DNA from: Nannochloropsis oceanica
Lineage: Eukaryota; Sar; Eustigmatophyceae; Eustigmatales; Monodopsidaceae
Assembly (NCBI GenBank): GCA_004519485.1
Contig: CP038115.1
Location: forward strand, 558,001 to 622,000
DNA length: 64,000 nucleotides
Direction: 5' to 3'
Under the pieces are notes generated by a model, which worked only from the letters and a program-made list of their open reading frames with translations, was not told the origin of the DNA and searched no databases. Of the stretch, positions 21,006 through 32,600 are shown one piece after another (positions within the stretch are counted from its first letter, which is position 1; each line of letters starts with the position of its first letter). The position numbers and the translations under genes are program-made.

Positions 21006-21801
21006 GGGTAGGGTCGTTAGGAGGGTCGTCTCTGTTATTTCCGACTGGATGAAGTGAAGCCAGGGGAGAAAGGTGGAGGGACTAGCAGAGGCAGCGCAAC
21101 AGAGAGAGTAGAAGTCTTAGTCGTCATACGATTCGGTAGGAGTCGATGGCTCGGCTCTAGTGCTGTTGTACATGCCGCGGAGCTTTAGCACGTGATATCT
21201 TGCATGCGACCTTCTCAAAGAGAAAGAAGACGAAGGAAAGAAAAATTAACGCAGAAGCACCTTCTTAAATATTGGAGAGATTACAAGCCCATTTTCAATT
21301 TCACTTCGCAATTGTTCCTACTTTGGGAAAGACGCGCGGGGATGCGAATATCGCTTACTGTATCCGTTATCTGTGGTTGTCGACTCAATTTTATTACATG
21401 CACCCGCCACCGCCCACCCCTTTCTCCCATGCCTGCCACTCCCTTTTCAACCATTAAATCACTGATGACACAAAGTATTATTCTGAGTCTTGATAATTAC
21501 ATGTGAGAATGTCCATCTCTTTCATGTCCAATTCAGGAAGTGAGTCTTTGAGATGTTCTCCATTGGGTTCTATCGATTGGTGTACTTGTTAAGTATGACA
21601 TGAAGTTAAGTGTACTGCTGTAACGGCCGCGCCGTTTACGCCACATATACAGCCGTCACAATCGTGTAAGTCAGGGCGAGATAGGGATAGCTAACTGGGT
21701 CGACGGGGCCCAACTCAATGATTATACTGCCGTATGTCTTTAATGACATACGGTAGTATGATCATATAAGCCTGAAACAAATCTTATTTCCAGGTGCACC
21801 A
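21006..21801. other. Convergent intergenic region with a palindromic hairpin
   Basis: Between the 3' ends of C2CD5-like (+) and the galactosyltransferase-like gene (-). No gene is supported. The only structured element seen is the hairpin at 21718-21765, listed separately. Confidence 0.5.
21718..21765. repeat. Inverted repeat, 21-base arms with 6-base loop
   Basis: The arms are near-perfect: the left arm ends CTGCCGTATGTC, the loop is TTTAAT, and the right arm starts GACATACGGTAG. There are two mismatches over 21 positions. It sits about 40 bases 5' (plus coordinates) of the minus-strand gene's stop codon, so it would fold in that gene's 3' UTR if transcribed. Confidence 0.7.
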
Positions 21802-22731
21802 TTAGGGAATACACATTATGCGATGTACAGACGCAAACCCTGATAGCCCTGTCTTCACCTCATGTTGCACTATTGTGTAATGCAGATCTGACAATCCATC
21901 AGTCTTCCACCGATCGCTACCCTTCTTCATCTTATCTAGAAGAGCAGTTGAATGCGCATATTCATCTTTCCCTTTTATACCCGATGGATGATGGACAAGT
22001 GACTGGTTGGTGGTCTTAAATCTTCCTGACCCCTTTGGAGGCCGACTCACACTCTTGTTGCCTTGGAGGAGACCATTGGTACGAACCCGCTCATACAAGT
22101 CGTCATCCTCGCCACCCCAACCTACATAATCGTTGCTGAAGCCGTTCACTTCTCGCCACTGGTCCATGTGCATCGTCACGACGCCCCCAAAAGAGTGTGG
22201 GTATGGTACCCTCCATTTAAAATGCTCCATTTCAGAGCTGAGCTGAGAAGGCAGATTGCACTGGTTGTACGGGACTCCGTCTCGCTCGGGGAGAAGGTCG
22301 ACATCGTGGAATATGATACACTTACCATGCGGTTGTGCCAAACCAATCTGCACAATCCCGACATTGGCAAGCCACCCACGATTGAAGAGTTGATCGTCTG
22401 CTTGCTCAATGATCCAGAGAGAGAATGAGTCGTTGGGAAAGTTCCTCCGCAAATAAGGCCCCATTTCCTCCACGAAGCGCTCGAGATGATAGGAACGGTT
22501 TCGGTACGGGATAAGAAGTGCATGATCCGCGATGGAAGGCAATGAATTCTTGACAGTGAGGTTGGTGGCTTCATGAGACACTTCAGTAAAGTGGCATGGC
22601 GTTGCTTGCGTGCGCAAGGCGTCCTTATTGATAATTATCATGGCGACAATTGACCAAACAAATATCAATTGGATGGTAAGAAGTTTATCAATAGAATGTT
22701 TCCATATTCTTGTTTTAACTATGCAATGCAT
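21802..22731 (-). CDS. Beta-1,4-galactosyltransferase-like glycosyltransferase (GT7)
   Basis: A single exon of 309 residues starting at the ATG at 22731. The frame extends slightly upstream but contains no other ATG before a stop. It is a type II membrane protein: a short basic N-terminus, then the signal-anchor LLTIQLIFVWSIVAMIII. The catalytic domain follows the GT7 order: ALLIPYRNRSYHLERFVEEM, WIIEQADDQLFNRGWLANVG, CIIFHDVDLLPE (the DVD metal site), PYPHSFGGVVTMHMDQWREV, then NGFSNDYVGWGGEDDDLYER, with the WGGEDDD acceptor-binding/catalytic motif. It probably transfers galactose or GalNAc from the UDP-sugar in the Golgi lumen; acceptor unknown. It is intronless, AT-richer than its neighbours and free of GGGA tracts, so it stands out compositionally in this window. 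Confidence 0.92.
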   Translation of the reverse strand: MHCIVKTRIWKHSIDKLLTIQLIFVWSIVAMIIINKDALRTQATPCHFTEVSHEATNLTVKNSLPSIADHALLIPYRNRSYHLERFVEEMGPYLRRNFPNDSFSLWIIEQADDQLFNRGWLANVGIVQIGLAQPHGKCIIFHDVDLLPERDGVPYNQCNLPSQLSSEMEHFKWRVPYPHSFGGVVTMHMDQWREVNGFSNDYVGWGGEDDDLYERVRTNGLLQGNKSVSRPPKGSGRFKTTNQSLVHHPSGIKGKDEYAHSTALLDKMKKGSDRWKTDGLSDLHYTIVQHEVKTGLSGFASVHRIMCIP

Positions 22732-23646
22732 GACAGTGGAATAGCGGGTCTTAGATAGAGCAGCTTGGGCGGGCAGGGTTGTGTGCCTGTTGTGTATTAT
22801 GGACAAAGAGAGATTTGCGGAAAGGAAGAAGAATGGGGGAAGCAGTTACACCAGCTTTGCCGTGGTCATGGGAGAGTAAGGCAAGAAAGGCATCATGTTG
22901 CTCAGCTCAGCTGTGGAAATGCGGTGGGGATGCTGTGGGGATGAAACGGTTACCCAGAGCTTCTGCCCCCTGCAGAGCTTTCCTACGAATGATTTTTTCT
23001 TTGAGATAACTTACTCCATTTACCTTTCATCGTTGGAATCAGTTACTCCAAGCCACCATCTTTATATTAATATTAATACAATATAATAAATTACAATGAT
23101 TATACTATTGTTATCATTATATTATTATTCGAGCGAGCGAGCGTAATCGCTCGCCAAAGACGCCACCAACGGCCTTTACATCAGATACCACCCACACCTC
23201 ATCCAACACATCCACGTGCAAGAGGACAGAACAAAACGGAAGCTTACATATCGTTTGTGGTGCCCGAAACGGTAGCTTACATATCGTTTGTGGTGCCCGA
23301 AGCGGGGAAGCAAGCAAAAGTGTGCCGGGCCGGCAGTCTCACAACGGCACGCCACCATCATCGTCATCAGACAACGCCGCAGCAAGCACCGGATCTCGAA
23401 CTTAGCCTATGAGGTATATTAGATCATACTTAATGCTCTTCTATCGCAAGGTATAGCTATATTTTAGATAGACACACACACAATTCGGCTGAATTCTAAA
23501 GCTTTGTCGACAACAGATCATATCTGGCTGGAATTCGGAGACAGACACTAGAAGCCACCTACCTAGTCGGCCACCTACCTTCAAATCCACGTCCACCAAT
23601 TCTTACGCATAATGTGTCAATCATTTCCTACACCCAATATAGTGAC
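22732..23646. other. Intergenic region with short repeats
   Basis: Divergent interval between the galactosyltransferase-like gene (-) and HEATR5-like (+). It contains an AT-rich stretch near 23060-23130, a small hairpin (GCGAGC...GCTCGC) near 23131-23155, and a 33-base direct repeat at 23241-23306. A 5' exon of HEATR5 might lie here but none is supported. Confidence 0.45.
23241..23306. repeat. Tandem pair of 33-base repeats
   Basis: AGCTTACATATCGTTTGTGG occurs at 23241 and again at 23274, each followed by TGCCCGAA. The two units are nearly identical. Confidence 0.75.
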
Positions 23647-26600
23647 ATGCTATCTGCATCTGTTTCTTCCCTCCCCTCCCTGGTGGAGTGCATGGGCGAG
23701 ATCCAAGGCGCCCTCACCCTGCTCGAGACAGCCCAGCCTTCCTTCTCTACCTCCGGCCCGTCTTCCAACGAGCACGACACGTTTACAGCCGCCAGGACTC
23801 TATTTTACAATTTGACGATGCTGAATACGGTGCTAGAGCGAGTGGCAAAGGAAGAACTGCTGCCGCTGGAGGCATTGCTGGTTCAGGTAAAGGAATAAGG
23901 AAGAAGGGTTGGAAGGACAGGGTATCGAGGGCTTTATGCGAGAAACGAGTAGAATAAAAGCAGAGAAGGCAATGACATAATGGATACTCATTTTTCATTA
24001 CCTCTCCTCTAATACAACCTTTTCTGCCTTCCTATCAGATTCTTAACGCCATTATCGCCGCCAAACGCCTCCCCCTCTCCCCTCCCTTCCGCCAAAGTCT
24101 CGTCCGTGCATACCTCACGCTCCTCCAGCAATCCACAACCTGCAATGCCCATGCCCTCTCCAAAGACATGCAAACCCTCCTTCTCTCCTCGTCGAAAGGA
24201 TCAACCTCCTCCTCCTCCTCCTCCTCCTCCTCGACTACCTCCCCAGGCCCTCTCTCTCCTCTGGCACGCGTCTGTGCCTGCGAAATTCTGTCTCTCGTCT
24301 TTCGGTCCAAATTCGCCTCCAATCAGCTCTCTCCAGGGATGGTCTCTGACATCCTGCCCTGCCTTCTCAAACAATTGAAATGTAAGGCTGCTCTCCCTCG
24401 TGCCCTCCTTCCCTCCCTTCCTCCCTTTCTCCCTCCCTCTCCCTCCCTCCGTCCCTCTCTCCTTCCTTCCTTCCCTCCCCTTCCCTTCCCTCTGTCCCTC
24501 CCTTCCTTCTCTGGACTTCTCTGAATTCCTTCACCCATTCTTCGTCCGATGAGAGAACGTGGTTTGCGTGTCACCCAAGCACTAGGGATGAAGCCTCACG
24601 TTCCTCCCTCCCTTCCTCCCTCCCTCCCTCCCTCCCTCCCTCCCTCTTTCCCATTCCCCGCTTTCTCTCGGGCAGGGAGGGATGCCCGTGTGCGTGTGGC
24701 AGCGCTACAGGCTCTGGCCGTGGCGGGAGCCGTGGGTGGAAAAGCAGATATTTTCAAGGCACAGTATCTCCTTCCCCTCCTCCCTTCCTCTCGCCTGCCC
24801 TCCCTCTTTTCCTTTCCTTCTCCTCTTGAATCACTCGGGTACTCATTCGGTCAACTTTTCCATTTCCCCTGCCACCCCTCTCTTCTTCCCCCCTCCCGTC
24901 CTCCCTCTCTCCTGTTCCCAGGCGCTCACGCTCCTTTTTAATGCAGACAGAGGGAACGACGTCCGGGGCGCAATGGCATGGTGCTTTATGTCCTTGATTC
25001 GAAATGCCGAGGATTTCCGCCTCATCCCGATGGAGGCACTGATTGCTCTATGTCTCAAGGTACGCTTCTCCCTCCCTCCCTCCCTCCCTCCCTCCCTCCT
25101 TTTCCTCATCTCTATTGCTTGCTTGCATACATGCATGCGTGCAAGGTTTAATGGCGTAAAAATACGAAATGTTGAAGGCAAACGATTTCTCCTCTATACT
25201 CTCTTTGCTTTTGCCCCGATGGTGGCATTGCCATCCTTACAGGGCGTCTTCAGGTGCCTTCCTCCCTTCCCTCCCCCCCTTCCTCCATCGCCTGCTTTCC
25301 ACGTTTGGTCCCTCGTCTCACTCCTCCCATCGCCACTACCCTCCCTCCCTCCCTCCCTCCCTCCCTCCCTCCCTCCCTCCCCAGGGGCTGGAAGATCCTG
25401 CCTCCTCCCTACAGGTCCAGCTGATATGGGCCGAGACCATGGCGCACCTTCTGGCCGTGTCGGTGGCGGGGCAGGTGGGTAGGGAGGGAGGGAGGGAGGG
25501 AGGGATCGGGGATGTGAAGGGGTTGTTAGGTAGGTGGTGCGATCGAAATAATGCTTCCCTCCCTCCTCCTTCCCTCCTCCCTCCCTCCCTGCAGGCCCAG
25601 CACGCCCAAGCCAAGCTCGTGCGGGCTGCACGAGGGGGGCAAGGCGAGGAGGAGGAAGGGGGAGGGGGAGGGGGAGGGAAGAGGGGGGCTGTCGAGAAAA
25701 GCATTCGACCGGGCACGAGTGAGATGGAAGAAGGAGAAGGAGGGGGGGGAGGAGGGGTGGAAGGAGGGAAGGAGGGAGGGGGGGAAGGTGGCAAGATGGA
25801 GACGAAGACCATGACGGCGAGCAGTGTGAAGAAAAGTATGGCAGCCACGCTGAAGGTAAGGAAGAAAGAAGGGAGGGGGGGAGGGAGGGGGGGAGGGAGG
25901 GAGGGAGGGAAGGAGGGAGGGAGGGAGGGAGGGAGGCGTGAAAGTGAACAACGTCAAGAGAGACCGAGAATGGAGTGCAAATTTATTCGTCCTACTTTCT
26001 CCCCTTCCTGTCTTCCTCTCTTCTCTGCTCGTCTCATCCCATCTCTGTCTTTCTTTGCCCCGACATAGATCATGACCAGTGCAGTCACCTCAGCAACCTC
26101 GTCCACCTCCTCCTCCACCTCCTCCTCCACCTCCTCCTCCTCCTCCTCCGCGTCCCCGCACCCGACCTACTACACCTTTGAGAGCGCCATTCAGTACCTT
26201 ATCTCCCTCTTCCTCAAGTCAATCGCACCCTCCTCCACGCTCAACCAAGGTAAGCACCTCCTTCCCTTCCTCCCTCCCTTCCTCCCTCCCTCCCTCCTTA
26301 TGACCTTATCCCCCTCTTCTTCAAATCCATCGCGCGGTCTTGCACACTCAATTCAAATGTGTCCCTCCCTCTCTCCCTCCCTCTTTCCCTCCCTCTCTCC
26401 CTCCCTCTCTCCCTCCGCAAAATCACATTCTCCCTTCCTTTCTCCCTCCTTCCCCCCCTCCCCACAGGTGGAATCACCGCCTCCCTTGTCGCCTTCCTCC
26501 GCCGACACAAACACAGCCACCACCTCGCTAGGGGTGACACGCTCACCTACCTTTTGAACGTCTTCCTCTCCACGCTGGCCCGCCCGGGGACTGCGGTCGC

Positions 26601-29600
26601 TTCCTTAAAGGAGGACGTGAGCACACGCGCCTGTGTGGCCCACATGGTTCATGCCGGGTGAGGCAGGGAGGGATTGAGGGAGGGAGGGGAGGAAAATGGC
26701 ATGGCGCTTAGGTTATCACCCGGCACTTACGTAATAGTATATTTCATTCTATGTAACATAATCTAGTATTAAAACAATAAAGCACACTATTTATCTCTGT
26801 CCTCATCTTCCGCCCTTGCAACCACAGGCTGTCGGTCGGGTCAAGCGAAACCGTCCAGCTCTCCCTCGGTCGTCTCCTCGTCAGGCTGCTCGAGGGCAAC
26901 TCAGAGAGGTTAGTCCCAGGCTCTGACTCCCATCATTTTTGTATTAATATTACATCATGGTATATCGTTAATTTTTATAATTACCATTATGACATGATGA
27001 TATATTGTTAATTTTTATAATTACCATTATGACATGATGATATTTTGTTAATTTTTATAATTACCATTATGAAATGATGATATATTGTAAATTTCTATTA
27101 TTCCCATCATGACATGATGATATATTGTTAATTTTTATAATTCCCACTATTACATCATTATATGGTTTTAATTTTTATTGTGGTGTATAGCTTTTTTGAG
27201 TTCCTTGATAAAAACGGTAGTAGTCATGCGTCCACCTTCTTCCCTCCTCTTTTCCTGAATCGCCTGCCCCCTCCGCTTGTCCAGCACCTCCATTCCCTGC
27301 TTCCCTTCCTGTCTTGAATTTAATTCCTCCCTCATTTTTGACCGTCCAATTTTCTTAAAAATTGTTTTCTTTGGTCTTACCCTTGTCTCGGTCCTCCTGA
27401 CGCGCTGAACGCTCTCTCTCCCTCCCTCCCCTCCCTCAGCGGTGGTCTGCTCTTGAACTCTCTGCAGCTGCAGCTGGTGCTGGCGGAGATCTCGAACCTC
27501 TCCCGAGTGCTTGGAGAGGCGGTAGGGGCTCTTGTTGAGGTAAGGAGGGAGGGAGGGAAGGAAGAAGGGAGAAAGGGAAAGAGGACAAGGAGACTTTGAA
27601 TTGAATTGTCACCTCCCCCGCTCTTTATTTCATCTCCTTTTTCATGCTTGCCCGTCCCCTCCCTCCTCCCGTCCCTCCTCCCCTCCCAGCCCTTCCTGCC
27701 CCGGCTCCTGGACCTGTGTCGGCACCTGTCTTACGGCGTGCGTTACGAGGCCGCCATCACCCTCGCTAGCATCATGCATGCCCTCCCTTACACATGCAAT
27801 CCCCTGTTGACCCACACCGGTACCCCCTTGCCCTCCCTCCCTCCCTCCCTCCCTCCCTCCCTCCCTCCCTCCCTCCCTCCCTCCCACCGAGTCCCTCTTG
27901 GTTTCTGCTTGTCTCATTGTCTCTGCTTTTATTCTGATCTTCCCTCTCTCCCTCCCTCCCTCCCTCCCTTCCTCCCTCCCTCCCTCCCTCCCTCCCTCCC
28001 TCCCTTCCTTCCTCCATCCCTTCCTTCCTTCTTCCCTCCCTCCTTCCTTCCCTCCCTCCCCCTTCAGTGCAATGCGTGTGGAAAGAATTTGAGGCTCTGT
28101 CCTCTTTGCTTCTCGAGGTGAGCAAGGAAGCAAGGACTGAGGGAGGGAAGGAGGGAGGGAAGAGAGAAGCCCATGTGCAGACGTCAAGAGACGAGGGAGG
28201 ACGGGGGGGAGGAAGGGAGGGAGGGACAAAGCTTAGAGGGAGGGAGGGAGGGGAGTTTGTATTCTTTCCTCGCAAGGGTGTGACCAAAACCCATAAGAAA
28301 TCTAAATTATTACGGTAATTAAACCCGTCCTTATCAAAATCAAATACTTTCGCGAATGAATCTACCCCTATCCATGTACTCATGGTCGTAATTAAAACTA
28401 TTCCTGCGTAATTAAAACGTTTCCTATTTTACTGTAACCACAGACGACCGCCAGGGGAGGAGGAGGAGGGGAAGAAGAAGAAGAAGAAGAAGGAGGAGGA
28501 GGAGGAGGAGGAAGAAGGGAGGAAGAGGGGGAGGAAGAGGGGGAGGAAGATGAAGGCAGTGTCTCCCCGACTCTTGGCGAAGGCGGAGGGAGGGAGGGAG
28601 GGAGGGAGGGCGGGAATGGGACGGCGTCGGTAGGGGTGGCGGGGAGGAAAGAAAGGGAGAGGGAGCAACGGCATCGTCTGTGCTCCCTGCATGGTCATGC
28701 CAACGCGCTGGTGTTGCTGCTGAAGGGCGTGAGGAACGTGGAGGGAGCGGACGTGCCGCCTGCCTTGCTGGAGGATGCCATGGTCAGGAGAGAGGGAAGG
28801 AGGGAGAAAGGCAGGGAAGAGGAAAGAAGACATAGGGCCTCGATGTGTTCTTTTTCATTCGCTTGCGTCCCACTCGTTCACCCTCCTTCCACTCTTCCCC
28901 TCCCTCCCTCCCTCCCTCCCTCCTTCCCTCCTTCCCCAGGCCGTAGGCAAGCAGCTGGTGAACCAACAGTTCTCCTCCCACATGCGGCGGTGCGCGGCCA
29001 CCTGCGTACGTGCGGGATGGTGCATCCTCTCAGGTACCGAGGGGGGGATGGAGGGAGGGAGGGAGGGAAGGAGGAGAGGAGGGAGAGGAGGGAGAGGAGG
29101 GAGAGAAAAGGACGAGCTGCAGTTCTGTAGGATGACTCATGGTGCTTCCTCCCCTCCTCCCTCCCTCCCTCTGCAGGTCTCCTCCACTTAGGCAGCGGGT
29201 GGAGCGGCCCATATTCTCGGGGGCTCTTCCAGCTCTTCGGTCGAAGCCTGGAGCATGAGCTGCAGCCGCAGGGGGACGGAGGGCGGGAGGGAGGGCGGGC
29301 GGGAGAGGGGGGGGGGGAGGGGGGGAGGGGCCATCGACGATGTTGGAGTCCATGGTGGGGACGGTGCTAGTCTTTGTCAAGGAGTGTCCAGAGGTAGTAG
29401 AGCAGGAGTGATGGGGAGGGAGGGAGGGAGGGTGGGGGGGAAAGGTAGAGGGGAGGGATGGCTGCATCGCTCAAGGTCACCATCCGCTAATTTTCTTTTC
29501 TTGTTCCCTCCTTCTCTCACTCCCTCCCTTCCTCCCTCCAGGCTCCTCTCGGCACTCCTGGCGCTCTCCCCTCCATCTTCGACCTCCTCCACACTGCCCT

Positions 29601-32600
29601 CGACATGCTTCCCCCCCTCCCTCTATCCCCCCCTCCCTCCTTCCCTTCCACCCGGTCCCTGCTCGTTCGCGCCATTCTCTTCGAGGCCTACTTCTCCCTC
29701 CCCCCCCCCTCCTCCTCCTCCTCCTCCTCTTCCTCTTTTTTTTACGCCTCCCTAGCGACCCTACTCTTCCTCCTTCGCACTCCCTGCCATGCTCCGCCTG
29801 ATGGTGCAGGCGCAGGAGGAAGAGCCCAAGGAGGGGAGGGAGGGACGGAGGGAGGGACGGAGGGAGGGAGGAGTAGCAGCACAAGGAAAGGAGGAAGGGG
29901 TGAAGAGGCAGAAGGGCACCTGGTGGAGTCATCCCTTCTTCCCTCCCTCGTCAATCCAGAGGACGCTGTCCTCGACTGCCACCACCGTCCCTTCTACTCC
30001 TCCTCCTCCTCCCCTCCCTCTTCCTCTTTCCCGTCCTCCGCCCTGGTGGAGAGCACGGACGTCACACCCGACCTTCTCGCCCTCTTCCTACACTCTCAGG
30101 ACACAGCAGGCATGGGCCTATCCCTACAAGACCGGGAGAAGGAAGCCGCCCTCGCCACTGGCCCCATCGGCTCCTCCCTCCCCCCCTCCTCCTCCTTCCC
30201 TCCCTCCCTCCCTCCTCCTCACGCCTTGGCGCGCGTACGAAGCTTAGATGCGGCGGTCGCTGCATTTGCCAAGAGCTTCCCTCTTCAAGATGACCTGACG
30301 CAAGCACGAGCCTTGTCCTCCCTCCTTTCTTCCCTCCCACCCTCCCTCCACCTCCCCTCCCCCCCCACCGCCAATGGTAGTGCAGAAGAGGGGAAAAAGA
30401 AGAGGAAGTGGAAAGGGAAGCAAGGTGGGAGGGAGGGAGGGAGGGAGGACGGGAGGGAGGGCTCTCTTGCCCGGAATCTGGTGACCATCTTCCTCACACT
30501 TCTCAAGATCCTCCCCGCCACGAAGGAGGGAGGGAGGGAGGGAGGGGTGGAGGGGTGGGTGGATGAACTGCGACAGGGACTTCTGGCCCTATTGGGAGCC
30601 ACGTCCTCACTCACCCGGCGCGGCGCGGCAGAGGCACTGGCCCTCCTCGCAACAAAGAGAATGCTCTCCTCGTCTTCCACCTCTTCCTCCTCCCTCCCGT
30701 CCTCCCCCCCTTCCTCCATTCATCCCTCCTTTAATGCCCTCCTTGCCTCCCTCGTCGAGTTCGCTCTCTGGCAAGACCCCCCCCCCGCCCCTCCCTCCTC
30801 CTCCTCCTCCCTCTCCGCCTCCCTCCCCTCCATGCTCAAAGCCAGCTCCTCCTCCTCCTCCACCTCCTTTTCCTCCTACCCTTCCTCCTCCTCCTCCTCC
30901 CCCTCTCATTCTCCCCCCATCTGCACCTTCCTCCCCCCCCTCCCCCTCCCCCTTCGCCAACCGCGCCTCAGGTGCCACTTTCGCCCTGGCCGTCTTGCGT
31001 CGTTCCCTCCCTCCCTCCCTCCCTCCCTCCCTCGTCCCCCTCTCCTCGTGCTGGGGTCCACTCCATCGGTTATTGATTGCCGATGCGCCTCAGCCCTACC
31101 GTACATGGGCACTGCATGCCCTCGACCTGCTGGTGAGGAGTTTGGAAGTGCACGTCAGTCCTGAGGGGCGGGGGCGGGAGGCAGGGAAGGAGGGACCGAA
31201 GGAGCCAAAGGGTGGCGGTGCAGGTGCTGGTGCTACTGATGCGACGGAGGCAGTGGCAGCAAGGGAGGGAGGAAGGGAACGAGGGGAGGAAGGAGGACAA
31301 GACGGACAAGAAGAAGCAAGAAGAAAAGGAGGAAAAGGAGAAGAAAGAGGAAGAGGAGGCAGACCAGTAGCAGGACCACCACCACCACCACCACCACCAG
31401 CAGCAGCAGCAGCAGAAGCAGCAGCAGGCCCTTCCCAAGACACTTTACAAACCCTCCTAACCGTCCTCGAGATCGTCGAAGCGCACTTCCTCGGCCTCTG
31501 GGCTACCCCTCCCTCCCCCCCTTCCTCCCCCCCGCCCTCCCTCCCTTCCTTGACCATCATTCCTGGCGCAGAGTATGTCCCCGGCCTCCTCCTTGCCCTC
31601 CTCCGGCTCCTCACCTCCCTACTCCCCCTCGTCATCGAAGTCGATGAGAGCAGCAGCAGCGAGGAAAGGAGGGAGGGAGGGGTTGTATGGAAGCTGACCT
31701 CTATGTGGATCTCCATTTGGGGAAGTCTGCCCGTATGGGCCACTCCGGACAGCCGTCTCGAACGTGCCGCCCTTACCTTCCTCGAGCTTCTCTCTCTCTA
31801 CTCCCCCTCCCCTCCTTCCCTCCTTCCCTCCTTCCCCCTCCTCCCGGGCTTGCTCCGTGGGATCCTGCAAGGTGGGAGCCACCACCACCTCCTCGTCGGC
31901 GCCATCGACCCTTCCTCTCTCCCGCCCTCCCTGCCTTCTTCCACCCCCTATGGATCAGCAGCAGCTGCCGCAGTAGCAGCAGTGAATTCTCCTCAATTCG
32001 TTTCCCCTCTGGCGCTGGGGGCTGCCCTCTCTTGCCTCCGCAGCCTCGGGAAACGAAACTCGACCCCATTACGACAGATGCACATGGAGGTAGGCTTCCT
32101 TCCCTCCCTCCCTCCCTCTCTCCCCCCCCCTTTCTCCGCCCTCCTCTCTCTCGTTCCCTCTCCTCCTCTGCTTTCCACCTTCCTTCTGGCTCACACATTC
32201 TTCCCTCCTTCCCTCCCTGCCTCCCTCCCTTCTTCCCTCCCTTCTTCCCTGCACCTCCCACATGCCCTAGGTCACCCTCCTTTCCGCCTTTGACGCCCTC
32301 TCCTCCTCGCTTCACTGCCCCCTTGCCCCCCTCTGGCGTGGCGTGGCCTGTGACACTTACCCTCTTCTTTCCCCGTTCTCCTCCTCCTCCTCCTCCTCCT
32401 CCTCCTCCTTCTCCTCCTCCTCCTCCCTCTCCTCCACCACGGCCAGGACGCAGAGCACATTTTGTTGTTTGAATATCGACAAATTGAAAACAAATGCTGC
32501 ATTGATCCCGATTCCGAAGACTAATAACTTACTGGACGACGTCCAAGCCACCTTGGAGGTCATGGTGGGCGCCGAGACTACCCATCCCCTCCACTACCTA

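Noticed and set aside
23131-23306. Short direct repeats considered as a CRISPR array
   Set aside because: Only two adjacent units with no spacers, in a eukaryotic nuclear context.
24323-25957. Large minus-strand Arg/Gly/Pro frames in HEATR5
   Set aside because: Complement of CCCT tracts; HEAT-repeat homology is on the plus strand.
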